DNA of 7,859 nucleotides from Dehalococcoidales bacterium (GTDB lineage: Bacteria; Chloroflexota; Dehalococcoidia; Dehalococcoidales; RBG-16-60-22): positions 1 to 7,859 of the forward strand of contig JAGLTT010000032.1 in the NCBI GenBank assembly GCA_023135135.1, written 5' to 3'. The notes beneath the pieces are model-generated. The model did not search any database. It saw nothing but the letters and a program-made list of their open reading frames with translations, and was not told the DNA's origin. Shown here one piece after another: positions 1 through 4,784 of the stretch. How positions within the stretch are numbered: position 1 is the first letter of the stretch; each line of letters opens with the position of its first letter. The position numbers were made by a program, and so were the translations under genes.

Positions 1-208
1 GCCCGAATCCGATAAGGTCGGGTGCGTAGAAGGTATAGCGGTGGGCGAGGCCGTTAATCGTGTCGACCCAGTCGCGGGAGTCACTGGCGCCGCCGTGTAC
101 CAGCACCACCGGCGGTCCACCGCCGGCTTTCAGGTAATGCGCCCGGTGACCGTTAACATTCAGCTTGAGTCCCTCGATGCCTGCCCGGTTTTCAGTCTGC
201 TTTATCAC
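1..208 (-). CDS. Alpha/beta-fold hydrolase, N-terminal part (cut by window edge)
   Basis: Reading the minus strand from a GTG at 206-208 gives 69 codons that stay open to the window edge. The product begins MIKQTENRAGIEGLKLNVNG. It then has a hydrophobic strand and HGG (PPVVLVHGGAS, about residues 33-43), typical of the oxyanion-hole loop of alpha/beta hydrolases. After that comes RDW and, at the end, APDLIGFG, the strand and turn that precede the nucleophile elbow in this superfamily. The catalytic Ser, acid and His lie beyond the window, so the substrate cannot be told. The GTG start lies 17 nt inside the end of the LysR gene, after a purine-rich GATAGAGG stretch, so the two genes are probably co-transcribed and translationally coupled. 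It could be an esterase, a C-C bond hydrolase or a haloalkane dehalogenase-like enzyme. The family call is firm; the exact start is likely but not certain. Confidence 0.85.
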   Translation of the reverse strand, partial: MIKQTENRAGIEGLKLNVNGHRAHYLKAGGGPPVVLVHGGASDSRDWVDTINGLAHRYTFYAPDLIGFG

Positions 209-1103
209 CGTGTGCCGCCTCTATCTTGATAAAATTAATGAACCCCTCGAGCAAACGTGATACCACTCTCTCCTGCCGGTAAACACAGTAAAAGTCCCGG
301 CTCAGCCGCAGTCCGCGTACTCCTACCTGACTTACCAGGCCCAGCGCCAGACTCTTCTTAATGGCCAGGTTCGATACGAAGGCGATGCCGGCCCCGGCAG
401 CCACCGCCGAGACTACCGCCTGCGTGGTCCCCAGGACAAGGTTGGGCGACCATTTCCTGAGGTCGAGTCCGGCCTGGGACAGCCGGTTTTCCAGGCTGAG
501 CTGCGTGCCCGAGGTAGCCTCGCGGAAGATAAGCGGTTCACCTTCCAGCTCGTCCGGCGATATCTCACCTTTCCGGGCGAAGGGGTGCTCCGGGGCAACA
601 ATAAGGACAATCTCGTCGCCGGCCACCTTGAAAGACGCCAGGGCCTGTCCCTCCGGCGCCATACCGCAGAATCCCACCTCGTAAGTGTTATCACGCACTC
701 CGTTAATAACCGTAAGCGAATCGGAGATGTCCACCTGGATTTTCACGGCCGGGTGCCGTTGCTTGAAACTCGCCAGGAGTGCGGGCAGCAGGAACTCGCC
801 GGGGATGGTGCTGGCGGCGATAAGCAGGTCTCCGGAAACCTCCTCACGCATCTGCTCCAGGTCGTTCCGGAGGCGGTTACGCTCCGCCTCTACAGACTCG
901 GCGAATTGAAGCAGGCGCTTACCGGCGGCCGTCAGGGTAATTGCCCTCTGGGTGCGGTCGATGAGGCGTATGCCGAGCTCGTGTTCCAGCTTCTGAATCT
1001 GGAAAGAAACCGCCGGCTGGCTGATGGCCAGCTTCCTGGCTACCTCGGAGAAGCTGCCGAGCCTGACTATTTCCTGGAAGGTTTTAAGGTGGTCAATATT
1101 CAT
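192..1103 (-). CDS. LysR-type regulator, probably selenium-metabolism associated
   Basis: This is a 303-residue protein, a normal length for the family. Residues 1-62 form the winged helix-turn-helix (MNIDHLKTFQEIVRLGSFSE, then AISQPAVSFQIQKLE as the recognition helix region, then LFDR-like LIDRTQR). A short linker helix follows. From about residue 90 onward there is a periplasmic-binding-protein-like effector domain starting LLIAASTIPGEFLLP. That ASTIPG(E/Q)(F/Y)LLP opening resembles the LysR subgroup found beside selenium genes, and here the gene is divergent from a yedF-like gene and selD. It probably binds the palindrome at 1131-1149 and controls the selenium operon and itself; the inducer is unknown. 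The ATG at 1101-1103 has no good Shine-Dalgarno sequence, so its translation may be weak. The stop codon lies inside the start of the hydrolase gene. The LysR family call is certain; the selenium role is inferred from context and sequence style. Confidence 0.93.
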   Translation of the reverse strand: MNIDHLKTFQEIVRLGSFSEVARKLAISQPAVSFQIQKLEHELGIRLIDRTQRAITLTAAGKRLLQFAESVEAERNRLRNDLEQMREEVSGDLLIAASTIPGEFLLPALLASFKQRHPAVKIQVDISDSLTVINGVRDNTYEVGFCGMAPEGQALASFKVAGDEIVLIVAPEHPFARKGEISPDELEGEPLIFREATSGTQLSLENRLSQAGLDLRKWSPNLVLGTTQAVVSAVAAGAGIAFVSNLAIKKSLALGLVSQVGVRGLRLSRDFYCVYRQERVVSRLLEGFINFIKIEAAHGDKAD

Positions 1104-1116
1104 AATACTTGAGGGT

Positions 1117-1144
1117 GATATAAGTTATATTTATCTTGCACTAA
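1117..1144 (-). promoter_or_regulatory. Weak candidate promoter for the LysR gene
   Basis: On the minus strand, TTAGTG (1139-1144) and TATATC (1117-1122) are separated by 16 bp and would start transcription just upstream of the LysR ATG. Both boxes are poor matches to consensus. The -35 lies inside the palindrome at 1131-1149, which would suit negative autoregulation. This is a guess based on position. Confidence 0.3.
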
Positions 1145-1149
1145 GATAA
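1131..1149. promoter_or_regulatory. Candidate LysR operator (inverted repeat, T-N11-A)
   Basis: The arms TTATCTT (1131-1137) and AAGATAA (1143-1149) are perfect inverted repeats around the 5-nt centre GCACT. The element contains the T-N11-A pattern typical of LysR-type binding sites (T1134 to A1146). It lies in the divergent region between the LysR gene and the yedF-like gene and covers the -35 box of the rightward promoter. A wider flanking repeat, ATAAGT (1120-1125) with ACTTAT (1151-1156), could be part of the same operator. Binding is inferred; the symmetry is seen directly. Confidence 0.6.
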
Positions 1150-1164
1150 TACTTATGTTATAAT
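1136..1164 (+). promoter_or_regulatory. Sigma-70 type promoter for the yedF-like gene (and selD)
   Basis: A -35 box TTGCAC (1136-1141) and a perfect -10 box TATAAT (1159-1164) are separated by exactly 17 bp. Transcription would start near 1171 and give a leader of about 45 nt before the yedF-like gene. The -35 box sits within the LysR-type palindrome, so the regulator could block or recruit polymerase here. No separate promoter is evident in the 77 nt before selD, so selD is probably read from here too. Confidence 0.75.
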
Positions 1165-1214
1165 CCTCCGTGATTATTGTATGGCATTAAGGGCGATTCA
1201 TCAAGGGGAAGGAG

Positions 1215-1556
1215 ATGACCTTGAATAGAAAGGGGATTTTAATACAATCAGAGGTACTGGGTAGAGGTGATGAGGAACTCGGTATGTTACTCATGGCTAA
1301 TTTTTTACGCTTGCTCGAAGAGAGCCAGGAAAAACCGAAAACTATGGTATTCTGGAATGAGGGGGTGCGCCTGATATGTGAAGGCTCCTGGGCCCTCGGA
1401 CATCTCAAAAAGCTCGAGGAACTGGGAGTTGAGATATTAGCCTGCACTACCTGTCTTGAATATTATGAGCTTGTGGATAAATTAAGGGTTGGCAAACCGA
1501 CAACAATGCACGAGACAATTCAGTTAATGCTCAGTTCGGACATGGTTTGTTTATAA
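1215..1556 (+). CDS. yedF: Single-domain YedF/DsrE-like selenium metabolism protein
   Basis: This 113-residue protein matches the C-terminal DsrE-like domain of YedF, the sulfurtransferase-like protein that accompanies selD in many selenium users. Visible landmarks are SEVLGRGDEELGMLLMANFL (residues 12-31), the VFWNEGVRLICEGS segment (about 45-58), and GVEILACTTCLEYY (about 72-85), where a CxxC pair replaces the usual CGTC. Family members normally carry an N-terminal TusA/SirA domain with a CPxP motif. None is present here or in the upstream 111 nt, so this is a short form. Its biochemical role is not established; handling of reactive selenium or sulfur is the usual suggestion. The start is ambiguous. 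ATG 1215 is served by AGGGG six bases upstream, whereas TTG 1221 is served by AAGGAG with six-base spacing and would drop only two residues. The stop is 77 nt before selD. Confidence 0.85.
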   Translation: MTLNRKGILIQSEVLGRGDEELGMLLMANFLRLLEESQEKPKTMVFWNEGVRLICEGSWALGHLKKLEELGVEILACTTCLEYYELVDKLRVGKPTTMHETIQLMLSSDMVCL

Positions 1557-1633
1557 GCTTGGACTATTTTCCCTTCGCGCGCATACTGGCGCTCTCAATC
1601 GTTGGGGAGTAGAATATAACCGAGGTAGATTAT

Positions 1634-2680
1634 ATGGACGATAAACCTAGGCGCCTCACCGAGACCGTTCACGGGTCGGGTTGAGCTTGCAAAATGGGTC
1701 CGGGTGACCTCGCCAAAGCGCTGGCCGGCCTGCCGTTCCAGTCCCACCCCAATCTCATCGTGGGGATGGAGAGGGCCGAGGATGCCGGCGTTTATAAGCT
1801 CACGGAGGACCTGGCCATCGTGCAGACGGTCGATTTCTTCACGCCGATTGTCGATGATCCGTACGACTTCGGGCGGATTGCCGCGGCCAACTCCCTGAGC
1901 GACGTTTACGCTATGGGGGGCAGTCCCCTGACGGCACTGAATGTCGTCTGCTTCCCGCAGGATAAAATGGAGATATCTATTTTGAAAGAAGTCCTGAGGG
2001 GCGGACTGGACAAGATGCACGAGGCCGGGGTGATACTGGTCGGCGGGCACAGCGTGGAAGACCCGGAACTCAAGTACGGCCTGTCGGTCACGGGCACCAT
2101 CCACCCCGATAAAGTTATTTGCAATAACGGTGCCAAAGCGGGCGACCGCCTCATCCTGACCAAGCCGCTGGGCACGGGCATCATCAGCACGGCCATCAAG
2201 GGCGGTATAGCCGGCGATAAAGCTACCGCGAAAATCGTGAAGTCCATGACCACCCTGAACCGGACGGCATCGGAGCTGATGCAGGAGGTCGGCGTTCACG
2301 CCTGTACCGATATCACCGGCTTCGGCCTGCTCGGCCATGCCGCCGAGATGATTGAATGTACCGAAGTCGGCATGGTGATAGACTCAGTGTCTGTCCCATA
2401 CTTTCCCGAGGTGAAAGAGCTGGCCGAAAGGGGCATGATTCCCGGCGGGCTGCACCGCAACCGCGATTTTCGTAAAGACATGGTGGATATTGACGAAAGT
2501 GTCCCTCAGTATTTACAGGATATCCTCTATGACCCGCAGACTTCCGGCGGCCTGCTGATAGCCGTGCCGCATGAGAAGGCATGGATTCTACTGGAAAAAC
2601 TGCATGGTGAAGGCGTTGCCGAGGCGGCGATTATCGGGGAGGTGGCGGCGGAGCCGAAGGGGAGGATAAGGGTGGGGTAG
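1634..2680 (+). CDS. selD: Selenophosphate synthetase, selenocysteine-containing (SelD)
   Basis: SelD makes selenophosphate from selenide and ATP, the selenium donor for selenocysteine-tRNA and selenium-modified tRNA. Reading from ATG 1634 through an in-frame TGA at 1682-1684 gives 348 residues, a normal length for the family. The N-terminus is RLTETVHGSG-Sec-ACKM. As I recall the E. coli enzyme (RLTQYSHGAGCGCKI), catalytic Cys17 falls at Sec17 here, and Cys19 and Lys20 are both kept, at identical numbering. Later landmarks are ERAEDAGVY (46-54, metal/ATP-binding Asp), QTVDFFTPIVDDPYDFG (64-80), SDVYAMGG, VGGHSVEDPELKYGL and, near the C-terminus, DPQTSGGLL. A GAGG at 1622-1625 stands 8 nt before the ATG and supports this start. 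An internal ATG at 1694 would remove the active site and is not a credible start. The gene follows the yedF-like gene on the same strand. Confidence 0.95.
1682..1684 (+). other. selD: Selenocysteine codon (recoded TGA) in selD
   Basis: This TGA is in frame with the downstream SelD coding sequence and with an upstream ATG (1634) that has its own ribosome-binding site. The codons on both sides encode family-conserved residues: HGSG before it, ACK after it. It sits exactly at the catalytic Cys/Sec position. A sequencing error or pseudogene would not be expected to place a TGA precisely there. Confidence 0.93.
1685..1719 (+). promoter_or_regulatory. Candidate bacterial SECIS hairpin in selD
   Basis: Immediately after the TGA, GCTT (1685-1688) can pair with AAGC (1716-1719), and GC (1689-1690) with GC (1712-1713). 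An internal loop follows, then an upper stem of GGGTC (1696-1700) with GACCT (1706-1710; one G-T wobble) closing a 5-nt loop CGGGT (1701-1705). The loop begins 16 nt after the TGA and has a G at its second position. Both features agree with what I recall of the bacterial SECIS consensus bound by SelB. The fold was worked out by eye, so the lower stem is less certain than the upper. Confidence 0.65.
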
Positions 2681-2750
2681 CCACAGAGAAGCTTGAAAAA
2701 ATCATGTCGTTCATTTAAAGTGATTTTAGATACCTCGTGAGGTTGTGAAG

Positions 2751-3353
2751 GTGCGGAATCTCAAAGAACTGCTGAATATCACCACTAAAAAAGAGCAAAT
2801 AAGGACGACGCTGTGCTCCGCCATCAAGTCGCGGCGCGTCATCGAGTTCTACTATCACGGCGGCTACCGCACGGTGGAGCCGTTCTGCCTGGGGGTAGTC
2901 CTGTCAACCGAGGCCGATAACGAGTCGCTCATCTGCTATCAGGTCGGGGGATTCAGCGAGTTGCGGGAGGTGGTGGGCTGGAAGCTCTACCGCGCCTCGG
3001 AGATGGAGGATATCGAAGTATTGAATGAGCAGTTCAGCGGTAACCGGCCCGGCTATGACCCGTATGATATAAACCTGGCGGTAATCCGCTGCTATGTGAA
3101 TCCGGTGAAGGAAGAGTCGAAGGCGGAAACGGCGCTGGCTTATAAGGGAATCGAGACGCCGGAATCGAGATACTTAACTCATAACGAGCTTATGAGGAGA
3201 TTTCGTTTCACTCACCCCATCCCCATCCCGGAATTCTATACTTATATATTCTCCGGTCCCTGGTCTAAGCCCCGACCAGAGCGCACAGAATGGAAAAACA
3301 AGCACTTTGCGCAGGCATTTGGGGAAACATACCTCGTGGCGCAGGCCGCCTGA
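2751..3353 (+). CDS. WYL-like domain protein of unknown role
   Basis: This is a 200-residue protein from the GTG at 2751, which has GAGG (2739-2742) with 8-nt spacing. Another in-frame GTG at 2745 lies too close to that site. The N-terminal half resembles a WYL-type ligand-sensing fold: residues about 18-50 read LCSAIKSRRVIEFYYHGGYR followed by VEPFCLGVV. Then come ICYQVGGFSE, GWKLYRASEMEDIEVL, and F-SGNRPGYDPYD, the usual spacing of strand, aromatic and closing segments. There is no helix-turn-helix, so it would be a sensor or adaptor rather than a complete WYL regulator. The C-terminal part from about residue 110 (HNELMRRFRFTHPIPIPEFY and on) I do not recognise. It starts 70 nt after selD on the same strand, but no functional link can be shown. 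It is convergent with the RHH gene downstream. Confidence 0.7.
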   Translation: MRNLKELLNITTKKEQIRTTLCSAIKSRRVIEFYYHGGYRTVEPFCLGVVLSTEADNESLICYQVGGFSELREVVGWKLYRASEMEDIEVLNEQFSGNRPGYDPYDINLAVIRCYVNPVKEESKAETALAYKGIETPESRYLTHNELMRRFRFTHPIPIPEFYTYIFSGPWSKPRPERTEWKNKHFAQAFGETYLVAQAA

Positions 3354-3360
3354 GATTTGG

Positions 3361-3372
3361 AGCACCGGTGCT
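3361..3372. repeat. 12-bp perfect palindrome between convergent genes
   Basis: AGCACCGGTGCT lies 7 nt after the WYL-like stop, in the 67-nt gap between convergent genes. A second short palindrome, CGTATACG (3393-3400), follows. Neither has a T-run, so they do not look like intrinsic terminators. Protein binding is possible but unsupported. Confidence 0.4.
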
Positions 3373-3420
3373 GACATACATTATCAATTTTCCGTATACG
3401 TGTATTATCGTGCACAGTTA

Positions 3421-3768
3421 TTAGCGCATTTGCGCAGTTACTCTATTGAGCAGCTCCCGGTCGTCCCTGACGCCGCGTACATCGAGGTTCGTCTGGCGGA
3501 AAGCCCGCACCATGGCCTCGATTAGCTTGGTCTTGCTGAGTTTCTTACCGCCGCTGAACTTGGCCGTCGATGCCAGGTTTTCCAGGTAGGCATCTTCTTC
3601 CCTGTTGAGAAAGACGGATAACTTAATCATGGCCGACCTGGGAGTTTCGGGTTTCGGGACGGGCTGCGCCGGCTCCGGTGGCTTTGCAGGGGCAGGATGG
3701 TCAACGCCGGTGAGGCGGTCCAGAGCGGTTCCGTAGGCAAGCTCCTCGGTTATTTTAGCTCTTTTCAT
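3421..3768 (-). CDS. Ribbon-helix-helix DNA-binding protein, partner of ParA
   Basis: This 115-residue protein starts at ATG 3766-3768 (MKRAKITEELAYGTALDRLT). The frame stays open further upstream, but AGAGGTG lies just before this ATG and the upstream extension lies inside parA. Residues 1-22 are charged and 23-45 are a proline-rich flexible linker. Residues 46-54 (AMIKLSVFL) look like the RHH beta strand, followed by a helix (55-70) and a second helix LSKTKLIEAMVRAF (77-90). The C-terminal tail is arginine-rich. The ATG overlaps the end of parA by 14 nt, so the two are translationally coupled. Small RHH proteins next to ParA act as centromere-binding and autorepressor partners in type Ib partition systems, with a mobile N-terminal arm touching ParA. 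That role is inferred here. The likely DNA target is the 8-bp iteron array at 4565-4604. Confidence 0.78.
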   Translation of the reverse strand: MKRAKITEELAYGTALDRLTGVDHPAPAKPPEPAQPVPKPETPRSAMIKLSVFLNREEDAYLENLASTAKFSGGKKLSKTKLIEAMVRAFRQTNLDVRGVRDDRELLNRVTAQMR

Positions 3769-4540
3769 GCAGCACCTCTTCTGTGAATAATCTGTAGGCT
3801 TCAGCCCCATCGGACCTGGGGGCATATGTCAGTATGGACATCCCGGCAGCCGGTGCTTCCTTGAAACGGACGCTGGCGGGGATGGTGGTATCGAATACTT
3901 TTATTCTGTCGCCGAAAGCCCTCTTGGTGACCTCGATGACTTCCCGGCTGTGCAGGGTGCGGGAATTGGCCATGGTGAACAGTATCCCCAGAATCTCCAG
4001 GGACGGGTTGATTCTTTCCTGTACGCGGATGATGGTGGCCAGTAACAGGGTCAGCCCTTTCATCGCCAGGAAATCGGCCTGCAGGGGTATGAGGGCGCTA
4101 TCGGCGGCGGAAAGGGCGTTGATGGTCAGTAGCCCCAGACTGGGCAGGCAGTCCACAAGTATGTAGTTATAGTCTTTGCGTACCGGCTGGAGCATTTCCT
4201 TCAACATCAGCTCGCGGGTGAAGGCGTTTGCCAGGTCTAGCTGCGCCTGTGATAGCTCGATGTTGGCCGGAACAAGGTTGATGTTGGGGTTATCGGTCTT
4301 TAAAGTAACATCACGGATGGAGATACGGCCGTTATTCCTGATGGTGCTCGTCAGGACATCGTAGCACGTCAGCTTCAGATTGTCCGGGTTTACTCCGAAG
4401 CTGACGGTAAGGCTGGCCTGCGGGTCCCAGTCCACCAGGAGTACACGTTTGTCGTGCTCGCTTAAACCCTGGGCCAGGGCGGCGGTCGTGGTTGTCTTAC
4501 CGACGCCGCCTTTATGGTTGGTGATACAGATAACAGGCAT
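3755..4540 (-). CDS. parA: ParA/Soj-type partition ATPase
   Basis: This is a 261-residue ATPase of the MinD/ParA superfamily. The deviant Walker A box is NHKGGVGKTTTT (residues 8-19) with the signature lysine KGGxGKT. VDWDPQASLT (36-45) is the Walker A-prime motif, and YNYILVDCLPSLGLLTINAL is the Walker B region with its following strand. PLQADFLAMKGLTLLL completes the standard ParA core. There is no N-terminal helix-turn-helix domain, which suits the type Ib or chromosomal Soj style. GGAG (4551-4554) lies before the ATG. The gene overlaps the RHH gene and shares the promoter at 4560-4588. No ParB with a ParB-N domain is visible. It probably moves or positions DNA, such as a plasmid, an integrated element or the chromosome, by ATP-driven gradients on the nucleoid. 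Confidence 0.93.
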   Translation of the reverse strand: MPVICITNHKGGVGKTTTTAALAQGLSEHDKRVLLVDWDPQASLTVSFGVNPDNLKLTCYDVLTSTIRNNGRISIRDVTLKTDNPNINLVPANIELSQAQLDLANAFTRELMLKEMLQPVRKDYNYILVDCLPSLGLLTINALSAADSALIPLQADFLAMKGLTLLLATIIRVQERINPSLEILGILFTMANSRTLHSREVIEVTKRAFGDRIKVFDTTIPASVRFKEAPAAGMSILTYAPRSDGAEAYRLFTEEVLHEKS

Positions 4541-4559
4541 AACTTGAACTCTCCGTTAA

Positions 4560-4588
4560 ATTATAGCGCAATTGCGTAACTGCGTCAA
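4560..4588 (-). promoter_or_regulatory. Sigma-70 promoter of the parA-RHH operon
   Basis: On the minus strand, TTGACG (4583-4588) and a perfect TATAAT (4560-4565) are separated by exactly 17 bp. Transcription would begin near 4553-4556, leaving a very short leader of about 15 nt that contains the GGAG ribosome site. The -35 box and spacer are covered by the 8-bp iterons, an arrangement suited to repression by the operon's own RHH protein. Confidence 0.8.
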
Positions 4589-4604
4589 TGCTCGGTTGCG
4601 CATG
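4565..4604. repeat. Tandem 8-bp iterons overlapping the parA promoter (candidate operator/centromere)
   Basis: Octamers with a TGCG core start at 4573, 4581 and 4597. A degenerate copy (TGCT) falls at 4589 and AGCG at 4565, so the register is exactly 8 bp across five units. The junction CGCAATTGCG (4567-4576) is a perfect 10-bp palindrome. RHH proteins commonly bind short direct or inverted repeats spaced one helical step per dimer, so this array is the natural operator, and possibly the partition site, of the adjacent RHH protein. The periodicity is seen directly; the function is inferred. Confidence 0.65.
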
Positions 4605-4651
4605 ATGTATTAGTTTTTTATTGTTATATTATCTTTACCTCACCCCCTAAG

Positions 4652-4711
4652 TCCCCCTCTCCAATCAGCGGCATTGGGCTGGCCATGAAATTATTTGATT
4701 GGAGAGGGGGA
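4652..4711. repeat. Perfect 16-bp inverted repeat (GC-rich dispersed-type element)
   Basis: TCCCCCTCTCCAATCA (4652-4667) and its exact complement (4696-4711) enclose a 28-nt loop. The flanking C-rich run CACCCCCTAAG and the following hairpin at 4721-4742 look like one unit, the sort of non-coding palindromic element that recurs between genes in some bacterial genomes. It lies between the AOR stop and the parA promoter. No transposase or target-site duplication is evident. Confidence 0.75.
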
Positions 4712-4720
4712 GGAATATTT

Positions 4721-4742
4721 AAGAGGGGCTGGCGCCCCTCTT
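4721..4742. repeat. Perfect 9-bp hairpin downstream of the AOR gene
   Basis: AAGAGGGGC (4721-4729) and GCCCCTCTT (4734-4742) pair perfectly around a 4-nt loop. It stands 42 nt past the AOR stop on the minus strand and would be transcribed as a stable hairpin. There is no following T-run on either strand, so intrinsic termination is doubtful. An mRNA 3'-end stabiliser or part of the adjacent repeat element is equally possible. Confidence 0.7.
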
Positions 4743-4784
4743 GGACTCCCCGAGAACCTAACTATACGAGCCGTTATCTACAAT

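Noticed and set aside
41..229. Plus-strand small open frame at the window start
   Set aside because: The opposite strand encodes a clear alpha/beta-hydrolase N-terminus.
585..1112. Long plus-strand open frame across the LysR gene
   Set aside because: It is the reverse-strand shadow of the LysR gene and has no family-like motifs.
1634..1684. selD as a nonsense-mutated pseudogene
   Set aside because: The single TGA falls exactly at the family's known Cys/Sec position, and the rest of the gene is intact and conserved.
1595..2338. Long open frame antisense to selD
   Set aside because: No recognisable domain. It overlaps a certain gene and its openness is explained by the codon bias of selD.
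1694..2680. A shorter selD starting at ATG 1694
   Set aside because: It lacks the SelD active-site segment. The longer reading through TGA restores a perfectly placed Sec, Cys and Lys with a good ribosome-binding site at 1622-1625.
3361..3372. Bidirectional terminator between the convergent genes
   Set aside because: The 12-bp palindrome has no loop and no T-run on either side.
4721..4742. Intrinsic terminator of the AOR operon
   Set aside because: The stem is strong but no T-run follows on the minus strand, so it is reported only as a hairpin repeat.
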